A stretch of 64,000 nt of DNA from Lumbricus terrestris (Eukaryota; Annelida; Clitellata; Crassiclitellata; Lumbricidae), in assembly GCA_949752735.1 (NCBI GenBank), contig OX457039.1, positions 21,498,830 through 21,562,829 on the forward strand, given 5' to 3'. Of the stretch, positions 45,656-54,521 are shown piece by piece. Under the pieces are notes generated by a model. The model worked only from the letters and a program-made list of their open reading frames with translations. It did not search any database and was not told the origin of the DNA. A program made the position numbers and the translations under genes. Each line of letters starts with the position of its first letter. Position 1 is the first letter of the stretch.

Positions 45656-46383
45656 GCGCACCAATCATTTATCCTTGAATAGATCACACAGCTACACCAA
45701 AATTCTGATTTTAAAAACTTTTTTACTAGTAATGAAATTTCAACTTTAAACATCATAATATTGAAGTGTGGATCAGGGTTAGAAAGGACAAAAACTATTC
45801 AATGTGGATTTATTTAGGTCAATATCCATTGAGACAGACAGGCAGCATAAGGTGTATATTTGTATAAGCAATTGGCTGATTGATTGATTGATTGAATTGG
45901 AAGGGGCACTCCATCTCGACTCCCAGAGTCCATACATCTGCTCCTTAGCTTCAGATAAAGAATATGTAATATGCATTAAATAAATAGACACATGCACAAC
46001 GTCATGTACCACATACGAAAGCTCAACCACTAAAGTTGCACATCATTAATCTAGAGCCTCGTGCTCATTGGCTGAGAATGGCTTTAGCAAAAGAAAACAG
46101 GGTCAAGAATTTTTAGGCAATGAATATACTCTCTATACATATTCTTTGAAAATATTAATCATAATCTACAAAACTAAGTCACAACCTAAATGTAACTGAA
46201 ATTCTTATAATTTTCCTTTTTTAAAATTTACCTATGCACGTTCAATGATTGTTCATACAGTAACAGTTAACAATAAATGAAGGCATCCTTTGAACATTTT
46301 TATCAACATGATCTTACACAATTTTAACTGAATTTTTTTTCAGTTCCAGTTAAACACAATTTCTAGATTTATTAAACAATTAC

Positions 46384-46517
46384 TTTTTTAAATCAATCTC
46401 CAAAGCAGAAACTTTCTCTTTATAGTTGTCGCATTCATTTGTACGTTGCAACACCTTCTGTTCCGATTCTAAACGAAGCTGGCGCTCTCTTTCCAGCTCT
46501 TTAGTGAGCATTTCCTT
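46384..46517 (-). CDS. NCKAP5: NCKAP5-like, exon c (coiled coil)
   Basis: 134 nt with acceptor TTATAG, ending in phase 2 at a GTAATT donor. It encodes 'MLTKELERERQLRLESEQKV', matching the vertebrate 'IHELEEERHLRLQSEKRL' segment. The split lysine codon is completed by the first base of the next exon. Confidence 0.85.
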
Positions 46518-46904
46518 CTATAACAAAACATGGTCATTACAAGTTCATCTGCACAGGTCTTCATGAAGCACTATGAATATATATATATGACCTATGATAA
46601 TAACCCATATCTCTCTCTGACTTACTGACAATTTGCTAACACAAACGACCTGCAAAGCTTTGAGACTGGACTCAGTTTCGAATCTCAATAAAGCAATTAA
46701 TCTGATTTGATAAAGACCAGTTCATATCAACCCCCAATAATCAAGCACCTGCATAAATCTAAGTTGTCTTTATTTTAAATAAAGCAAGAATTCTAAAACA
46801 TCAAAAAGCAGTTTCTTCATTTTCCATATACCATGAAATTTTGCAAACATGACAATAATGCTGTAGTCTAATTAATACATGCAGATATTATTTAACTTAT
46901 TTCA

Positions 46905-47060
46905 ACTATACAGCCGGAGGGTTGCAGGTTCGAATCCACCTGAAGCCGCCGTGTATGGACCTTGGGCAAGTCCTTCACTTGCAATTGCTCAGCGCTTCAG
47001 CATGAAACTACGATTCAGTGTCCAGGACAGTTGGCAGCCGTAGGTTGTAGTCCAATAATT
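46905..47060 (+). mobile_element. SINE (family 2), partial
   Basis: Starts at the B box (GGTTCGAATCC) and contains 'ccttgggcaagtcc' and 'gcttcagcatgaaac', ending near 'ggcagccgtagg'. The LINE tail is lost. Confidence 0.7.
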
Positions 47061-47416
47061 GAGAGAATGTCAGTTGAAGAAATTTCACATAAAAACACTA
47101 CACAACACTTTCAAATAAAAGAGAAACAAAGGATGCAATGCTAGATAAAGAGCAGATATAAAGACAAAACAAGACTTGGACTAAGACAAAGATAAAGCAC
47201 TGGACTCAATAATGACTAAATGAAAATCGCAATCATCATTTGCAATCATAGTGCCCACTAACAAATGGATGATGTCAGTAGCTGATGATAATGATTCTAA
47301 AACAACCACTCTGGTATCAACTAAAGGTATTCACATGACTATGATTGCTAGGGATATTAAAACACATTGTTCTTGCACATGCTGGTGCAGAATAACAAAT
47401 GTACTCAACGACTTAC

Positions 47417-47566
47417 AAATGGTCTTTCACTTTTTTGCCTTGCCAATTCCTGCTGAAGTCTGGCTATGTTCAACTTGTCCTGTCGGTTTTTCTGCCTGTC
47501 AATCATAAGTTGCTGACTGAGTTCTTGTATCTGATATTCGAGCCGTAAAGTATAGTCTTCATGCAA
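47417..47566 (-). CDS. NCKAP5: NCKAP5-like, exon b (coiled coil)
   Basis: 150 nt, 50 codons, phase 0 at both ends, with acceptor CTTTGTAG and donor GTAAGT. A heptad-rich helix includes 'LEYQIQELSQQL' and 'KLNIARLQQELARQ', the latter matching the vertebrate NCKAP5 'KLAVARLQREVAQ' segment. Confidence 0.8.
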
Positions 47567-47599
47567 CTACAAAGTCAATGTACATCCATTAGAGGCACA

Positions 47600-48880
47600 A
47601 AATTCAAGAAGAAGAAAAGATAAAGTGCTGCAAGAATATTTTACTGATTGAACAGCATCCATCAAGAGGGCCATTCATTGCATTTAAGTCCACAAGAGAA
47701 GTTTGCAGATCTGTTACAGCCTGACTAAGCTGCACAATTACCAACAATTACAAATGCACCAATTTCCAGAAACAAGACTTTCATTTTGAACATTTCACAT
47801 GTGCAATGTGTGATGGTCGTCATGCATAGTTTGCACAAACTTTGCTCAGACTGTTGCCAGCAGCAAATATCTGATCCCCTTAACACCACATCATTAACTT
47901 TAACGAACAATAATTTGTCCTCAGAATAAAGAATGGTTGAATATAATAAATCATTTTGTGAGCTGCAGCATAACAAATATTCAGGCACGTAAATCAGTGT
48001 CCTATCTGGCTGTGTTTCTAGTTGGATATTGTCTTGCATGAATGATTTTTTTGACTCAGTCACATCTGCCTCCAAATCAACCATTTCTAAACTATAATAT
48101 CTTTAAGATCTCGAGATAATAATAAGCTGGACCCAGTGACGGTTCCCAAAAGTTTATGAGAGGGGTCAAATGGAAGAGGGTGGAAGACGAGCGGCCAAAG
48201 GTCGATCGCCGAGCACAGCGCTGAGAGGGGAGGGGTTTGGGGAGCGGAATGTGCCCCCTCCCCAAACCAGAAATTTGTTTAATTTCCACACTGCAATATA
48301 GCTGCATTTTAAGCTGCCATCTCAATAAAATTGCTCTACTAATTCAATGCTGATAAGAGTGGTCTAAGACTTGAAATTTGACAGATAGCACTGGAAAAAA
48401 CCCATTTAGTTGGACAAAAATAGCAACATTATTCTGGAAGCAAGATCCAATAGGCTAGAGACATAAAAAGTCAGCAATTTAAAGGCAATGGAAAATGTTC
48501 GCATTTTATGGCATCAATTTCAATGATTAAACATGGAAGTCTCATCACATTGATATTCTGCAGCTCTCTTGCTAACACAACCTATGGTTTCTGTGCATAT
48601 CGTCACATACCAACAAATGCTTTCAGTTCACACTAAACGCATTTCACAATATTTACCTAATCATTTAGTGAGTCACATTTATCAGTTAAAATGCAACACA
48701 ACAAAAATTAAAAGGAAATATCTGAACATTTAAACTTTTATATACAGTATTTTAAAAGAACAACTTGAATACAGCAAACTTAAACAGGAACATGCAGCAC
48801 ATCTGTCCAATCTCTTCCAAGGTCCAGACAAAAAGTGGTTATGGAGATTCCTATTATCTGTGCACAAGATCAATCTTGGT
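47600..48880. other. Intronic or 5' intergenic stretch with repeat remnant
   Basis: Holds an inverted copy of the dispersed repeat at 1-600 (about 48115-48380, with a CCCCTCC block). Otherwise nothing is recognised. Confidence 0.5.
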
Positions 48881-48884
48881 AAAA

Positions 48885-49045
48885 ACTGTGATAGAAGGCA
48901 AAATGGAGGGGAAAAGAACAAGAGGCAGACCACGACAGATGATGTTGGAAATGATGATGACGAGGATTGGATACCAAAAACTAAAGAAGACCCAGCGGAG
49001 GGAAGAGTGGCGACATTGGACAGCCGAACCTGCCTAGGGGCAGAG
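48885..49045 (+). pseudogene. Endonuclease-RT LINE fragment, extreme C-terminus
   Basis: 'VIEGKMEGKRTRGRPRQMML' followed by 'REEWRHWTAEPA' is the terminal motif of a widespread animal endonuclease-reverse transcriptase LINE group (VxEGKxEGKRxRGRPR ... W). Nothing upstream survives. A hAT element is inserted just downstream. Confidence 0.65.
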
Positions 49046-49069
49046 AACCAGAAGAAGATCAATCTACAC

Positions 49070-49407
49070 CAGTGGTTCCCAACCTTTTTTTAACTTTAGG
49101 GCCACTTTTTCTAGGTTGGAGGACACGAGGGCCACTTTTTCTTAGTTGAAGGACTTTAGGGGCCACAAGGCTAAAATTTAATTAAATAAAAGCACATAAA
49201 ATTGTTATAATTGAATCAAAATAGAATGTTTTGCTATTTATATCCATAAAAATAAAATAATTTGCAATAGAAAATAATTATGTGTTCTATCCTGTTAAAA
49301 ATAGTCAATTTTTAATATATTTTTGTTAATTCTTTGAGAGATGAGGGTCATTTTTTGAGGCCCGGCAGGCCACTTTTGGCTTGTGGGTCACGGGTTGGGA
49401 ACCACTG
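49070..49407. mobile_element. hAT-type non-autonomous element with perfect TSD
   Basis: 338 bp, CAGTGGTTCCCAACCTTTTT...GGGTTGGGAACCACTG, flanked by ATCTACAC at 49062-49069 and 49408-49415. Subterminal 'agggccactttttct' is repeated. Confidence 0.92.
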
Positions 49408-49415
49408 ATCTACAC

Positions 49416-50160
49416 TGAAGAAATAAGGATCTAATATTCAAAAGTTTATGTTAAATGTTCCTGTATAAACTAAACCCTCTATACACAACATCCATGAAAA
49501 TTGGCACACAGTTGGCTCAGTTTCTCAATTTAAGTACCGTATTTTGGACTATAAGTCATGGTTTTTTTACATGAACATCAGCAAATGCGACTTGTATAAA
49601 GGTGAGACGTATGTATTGAAATTTCAACAAAATTTAGAACCAGTTTTTCCGGCTGATCTGTTGTTCAGTCAACATGTATAATGATTTCATTCAACGGATT
49701 TTGATGTATGGAACCAAGTAATTACCGGTTCAAGGTAGAATCACAGAAACAAGTCGTTAATTTTAGCAGCGTGAAAACTATCATAAAACCACAACAGACA
49801 ACAAATGGTGAAGTTCTTTTATTTTATTTAAGTGCACAAAGTTAAATATATAAAATAAAATAAATTGCATTAAGTATTTGCTAATAATTCCCATGTGATT
49901 ATGGCCGTCACTGGCACCGCGTCTTAACCTGGAATCCACGCATGGGTGCGACCTGTTTAATGGAGCAACATATGTACAGATCTTACCAATAAAATCCATT
50001 AAGACGTCACATCGACCTATAGAAAGGAGCAACATATAGTCCGAAAAATATGGTAAACACTCAAGCAGGGTTTCCCCACTGGATATCCATTCTGAAATTA
50101 ATCTTTTCTGTCACCTAATAACTTTAATGTAAAGAAACAGTTTTAAAGTTTCTATAAAAA
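49416..50160. other. Non-coding stretch, nothing recognised
   Basis: AT-rich region just downstream (in transcription terms) of NCKAP5-like exon a. It contains scattered 'gactataagtc' and 'atagtccgaaaaatatgg' pieces that look like an old inverted-end element, too diverged to delimit. Confidence 0.35.
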
Positions 50161-50244
50161 AATTGGAAACTATCACTAGTTGCCTATCAAATTTAATTTT
50201 TCTTCTATGGCCTTGATGATCAATGCCACAAAACAACAGCTGAC

Positions 50245-50491
50245 CTTGGATTTTATGGATGTATCATTTACATCTGTCATAAGATGTCCCTGGAAATCAT
50301 GGAGATGCTCCAAAGGTACAGCAGCAGATGTACCATAACGCTTCTTCGGTCGCAATTTCTTTTTAGGTACAACATCATGAAAAGCATTTTTCTGATGATT
50401 TCTTTCTCTGTGATGCTCGAGACTTTGACCCAACATTTCAAGACCCTGCAGCCTTCTTGTTTCCCAACTTTTGTCAAGACCTCCAGGTATT
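50245..50491 (-). CDS. NCKAP5: NCKAP5-like, exon a (N-terminal)
   Basis: 247 nt, with acceptor CCTTGTCAG and donor AAG|GTCAGC. One carried base is followed by 82 codons, including 'MLGQSLEHHRERNH' and 'VVPKKKLRPKKRYG'. It ends in phase 0, matching the next exon. The sequence is basic and not conserved with vertebrates; assignment rests on splice sites, phase and position. Translation could start at the Met at 50436 or in an upstream exon. Confidence 0.55.
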
Positions 50492-50869
50492 CTGACAAGG
50501 AAATATCAAAAACATTTACAAATGCCAATCACACACACGCACGCAAGCACGCACACAGTTGTGGACATAAACTCACTCACTTATTTTTGTGGAAATATTA
50601 GGCTGTAAGTCAGAGTGCTCTATTCTGACCCAATCTGGGGTGGCCACATTTGTTTACTCACTGCATATCGGCAAACGAGCCAATGTACTCGACTACTCGT
50701 TTACCCATATATCTTTAATTTGTCAATCTAGTGGTGTTTAGCGTAAGCATGATGTAAAGCAAACATTTAGTTGTCATTTCAAATTTAGTTTAAATTATTA
50801 AAAATAATAACAGTTCTAAGCTGTTCAAATGGCAGAACTCTGTGCACACTGAACCGTTACAACCAAGGG

Positions 50870-51487
50870 ATAGATGGTGGCAGATGAGCTTCTGACAGCT
50901 GTGGATTCTGGAAATTATTACGTGACGGATTTCGCTCACAGCCATCTTTACGTTCAACAGATTCTTATCCTGGTTTACTGCTGGTGTTGCGATATGCCCC
51001 AATTGCAGATGGCACGTCAAGTGGACGTGGCGAATTCCAGCTTTGTGATGGATTGGTGTAATTTGATACTAGAAGAGTGTGAAAACTGGATCGAAGCAAA
51101 TTCATGGAAATTGGCAGTAAAGACATTAATGATGACGCAATTGAAGTGGAAATAGACGAAACAAAATATTTTCACCGAAAATATCACCATGGCAAGGAGA
51201 GAAGGCCACTGGGTCTTTGGCGGTATTGAAAGAGAAAGTGGATGCTATTTTCGTCTTGCAGTACGAATTCGTCGTGCAGACACTCTACAAGAGTGTGGCT
51301 ATCACAATGTCACGGACGGAAGGGCAGCCTACACAAACATTGAACGAATTATTTAAGATGGGATTTACGAACACTCCTTGGTTGTACATCAACACAACTT
51401 TGTCGATCCCAATGATGACGGTGTCCATACCCAGGATATTGAAAATATATGGATGCGGGTCAAACGCAAGCGACAATTCGGCACCAG
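50870..51487 (+). pseudogene. Merlin (ISXO2-like) transposase pseudogene
   Basis: Three frame segments make up an IS1595/ISXO2-type transposase. The first (50874 to about 51110) gives 'SHLYVQQILILVYCWCCDMP'. The second gives 'VEIDETKYFHRKYHHGK', with the first catalytic Asp at 51155-51157. The third (about 51205-51487) gives 'GHWVFGGIERESG', 'VTDGRAAYTNIE', 'HNFVDPNDDGVHTQDIE' and 'IWMRVKRKRQFGTSGT'. The DDE residues appear kept, but frameshifts lie at about 51110 and 51200, and a SINE cuts the 3' end at about 51487. Merlin is an ISXO2-related eukaryotic superfamily. Confidence 0.8.
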
Positions 51488-51674
51488 TGGCACCTGCGGG
51501 GTGCGATAGTGTAGTGAGTATGTTCGTTGCCTTGCAGCGGTAGGGTTGCAGGTTTGAATCCACCCCAAGCCACCTCGTAAGTACCTTGGGCAACTCTTTA
51601 CTTGCAATTGCTCGGCACTTCGGCATGAAACTCCGATTCAGTGTTCGCGCTGTAGTCGGGAATGCTTCTGAGTA
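51488..51674 (+). mobile_element. tRNA-derived SINE with LINE tail (family 2)
   Basis: Head 'gcgatagtgtagtgag', B box 'GGTTTGAATCC', 'taccttgggcaac', 'gcacttcggcatgaaactcc', and a truncated LINE tail 'gggaatgcttctgagtag'. It is inserted in the 3' end of the Merlin pseudogene and runs up to the TIR element at 51677. Confidence 0.8.
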
Positions 51675-51954
51675 GCAAATTTAGGTTATATTCTATAATG
51701 ACTCGGTAGACGTTCTAGAATGACTCGGTAGACACCAAGAACTAACGTTGCAGCGTTGTTATCTTTAATAAATCCAACTTCTAGTTTGCCGAGAATCCTT
51801 TTAATCGATCCAGCTTCTCTTTAGGCAAGAATTTGTTCGATAAATCCCGCTTCTATTTCGTCAGGAAATATTTTTCAGCCATTTTTCATTGAAAATTATT
51901 GTTCATCAATCCAGCTTCAGAATGACTGCACTAACCCTAAAACTAACCCTAACC

Positions 51955-52841
51955 CAGAGGTTCCCAAACTTCTCTGGCTCGGGACCCACTTGGGAATATT
52001 TTTTCTGTCTCTGGACCCACTAAACAAAATTAGGTACAGAGTACTAAACTAACACTAACTAAGGATTGCTTCATAAATCGGGATTAAGATATGCTGATTT
52101 ACATCCAGCATTTAGAAATTACCACATTTAAAACAGTAAAATTTAACTTAAGAAAAAAGCCAACATTTATTGCAATGCAAGCAACTGTTATATCAATGTA
52201 ACAGTAACTAATCGATAAATTTAAACTTTTAAACAGTTTGGACGGTTTCATGCTAGCATTCGCAAGAATTTCCAAACAAATCACACACTGAGGTCTTGGT
52301 TCATCGCCTGAATCAGTTGAAATAAATCCGAATTTGAGATATGAATCATAATATTTACGTTTTGGCGGACATGCCTTCTTCGTACTCGGAAGTCGATTAT
52401 CAAGAGTTGAATTATTAACATCATCATCCGACTCCGACTCTGAGCTATGACCACTCACACATGACAAAGATTCTCGTTTTCGTTTCAAAAATTTATCCAT
52501 GTTTTTTCGCAAAGTTTTAAAAATTGAAAATAAAATTTGTGAAATTTAAATACACGTTGTTTATTTTTGAATGGCAGACTTTTTATTAATCATGCTAAGT
52601 CTCGTTGCTAAGTCTCGTGCACTGTTTCCTGTTCACATACACGCACAAGTAGAAGCTAGTTATAGCCCAACCATAGTCAAATGTTGTTTCACTAGTTTTA
52701 ACGGAATAATAAAGTATGACGTTTGAGGGTTACTGGAATAAATACTGAAATTAACAGAGAAATAAGAAGAACTTTCGCGACCCACTTGCCAAAGCTCTGC
52801 GACCCACTTTTGGGTCGCGACCCACAGTTTGGGAAATGCTG
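51955..52841. mobile_element. Deleted hAT element keeping a BED-finger start
   Basis: 887 bp. Left end CAGAGGTTCCCAAACTT, right end AGTTTGGGAAATGCTG, with a perfect 8-bp TSD CCCTAACC at 51947-51954 and 52842-52849. The minus strand (52512 down to about 52230) retains the N-terminus of a ZBED-like hAT transposase. The rest of the transposase is deleted. Confidence 0.9.
52230..52498 (-). pseudogene. Truncated hAT transposase N-terminus (BED finger)
   Basis: 'MDKFLKRKRESLSCVS', a Ser/Asp-rich linker, 'RKYYDSYLKFGFISTDSG', then 'RPQCVICLEILANASMKPSK': the conserved start of ZBED/SCAND3-type hAT transposases, including the first Cys pair of the BED zinc finger. The His/Cys half of the finger and the catalytic domain are gone. 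Confidence 0.75.
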
Positions 52842-53074
52842 CCCTAACCGACCCTCACGACGCCTAAGCTGAGCCCTAACCGACCCTCACACGAAAATTC
52901 CCGCTTCAATTTCGTCAGGAAATATTTTTCATCAAATTTATAAAAAAAAGTTACTTGCTACCGAGTCATTATAGAATATAACCCAAATTTATAACATTAG
53001 AAATTAATTTTTAAAATATATGAACAAAATAAAATGTAATGCAAACACTGCTAAATGTAGCTACTTGTAACTAC

Positions 53075-54521
53075 TGTAGCGTTTTGGGAAAAGCTACAAA
53101 ATTATACTTATTTTTATCCATGTTGGCCATAACGGTTAATTAACTCTATGCTGCACCAGAGCGAGGCTGCAGACATTACGCCAGCATGACGTGTGACCTT
53201 TTAGATGACGTGGCGAAGGTGTGGGCGCCGCTGATTGGCCAAGAGCGGCACGTGATCTAAAACAGCGGTAAAAGGTCGCTTCCGATTGGCTGTTGGGCAA
53301 ATCTAGGTCAGTAGGACGAAGAGACGCGAAGAGGTGAAACCGACGAGAAAGACTAGGCCATCTTTTTGAATAGAAATTCGTTTAAAACTAAGTTTTCGGG
53401 CATCTAAATTAATAAGGAAGTCAACTAAATTAATAGATAATAAAGTAAACGACCGCTGGTCGCCTCCGGTGGAAGGAGAACGTCGAAATAAGCAAAACCG
53501 CTTAGGAATCAGGGAAGTAGAAATAAATTAAAGTGTAGCGTGCTAAATCTGTAAATGAATGAATGTTTAAAATGGCCGGAACGCATTGATATAGATTATA
53601 TAGCGCATTACAGGTAGAGCGAAGGATAAATTAGCGCTTGTGTTAAGAAGCGTGAATATATTGAAAGAGTTGCTAGAAGTAGCCTTGCGATATAACTGTT
53701 GCTGTGGTCGTGGTAAATTAGTGCAAAGTGTTGATGTTAATTCGTTGCTTTCGTGTAACTGATTAATAGCGTGATTTGACCTTCTGCAGTAGTTAAGGAA
53801 ATAAGAACTGAACTGATAGCCTAGTTATATGCCGGAGCATAAGAGATAGGTATCAAGTAATGCAGAGTGTGTAATAACCAGCCATAAATGCTGTGTAGTG
53901 TTAGGAATACTTTGTGTTGAACTGATAAGTATTATAGGCAGAATTGTATTTGCACAGGTTGCTGCCAATTGTATATTAATTAAGTAGTGTTGCAGGAATA
54001 AATAAAGTGTTGCATATTGAACTAGAATTGAAGGTGATTCACTGACTGACTTGCAATTAGTTGTAAAACCGAATAATCCCATGTCTCGTGCCAGCTCTTT
54101 GAGGGGCGACGCCCTAGAGGAATCGGATGATTCGGAGGGAGGGCGGACAGTCAGTAGTGATGAGAGATTGATAGAGCGCCAGATATATCCAGCCAAATAC
54201 TCTCCGCCACCTCTTCAGGAGTTCGAGTCCCTTTCGCCAAAAGCTGCCGTGGGGATAACGAACTCAGACGAGCACCGGAAAGAGGGTGCTGTCGCGCGTC
54301 GACAAACCGCCGCGGAGACATGTCCTGTAGGCCCTGGTACCCATGAAAGAAGAGAATCTGGACGTTCCTCCCTGTCGTTCACACTTGAGGTTCCCGTAGG
54401 TGGTTCCCTGTCGCCCCGGCAGTACGCCGCCACACTGGGGGAGGGGGGCGAAAGTAAGCGAGTAAGTGGGGCATCCCTTGCAAGCGCTTCCGGTCCCCTA
54501 GCGGTTAGGGCGGGCGTAACA
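53075..54521 (+). repeat. 5' LTR of element B
   Basis: 1447 bp. AATAAA occurs at 53997-54002 and 54001-54006, only about 80 nt before the gag ATG at 54081. The final 441 nt are gag coding sequence. Confidence 0.93.

Larger units (their letters stand above)
23036..50491 (-). other. NCKAP5: NCKAP5/NCKAP5L homologue, gene span in window
   Basis: Eight minus-strand exons with consensus splice sites and mutually consistent phases give about 644 codons. The vertebrate family consists of long, mostly disordered proteins with an N-terminal coiled coil. NCKAP5 was named for binding Nck, and NCKAP5L acts on microtubules. The diagnostic block spans three exons: 'ERLRMLEAEKTSLVMENENQ', then 'YEKCLDEITGQVLEALMTQ', then 'NLREECFKLQHRV'. 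It follows the vertebrate ERL..LEAENSAL..ENENQ..YERCLDEV....ALL.QKDLREEC.KLK.RVF pattern. The coding region after the coiled coil is far shorter than in vertebrates. Introns hold a minisatellite, Harbinger-like elements, SINEs and LTR element A. A further 5' exon upstream of 50491 is likely. Confidence 0.8.
51677..52990. mobile_element. TIR element with 33-bp inverted ends, host of a nested hAT
   Basis: The first 33 bp (AAATTTAGGTTATATTCTAT...) and the inverse of the last 33 bp differ at one base. The hAT at 51955-52841 is nested inside, so the element was originally about 420 bp. The interior has the 'cgataaatcccgcttctatt' motifs related to the tandem repeat at 9482-9716. No transposase. Confidence 0.75.

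Noticed and set aside
53825..54196. 123-codon minus-strand frame in both LTRs of element B
   Set aside because: Antisense to the U5/gag start and with no recognisable domain; repeated only because LTRs are repeated.
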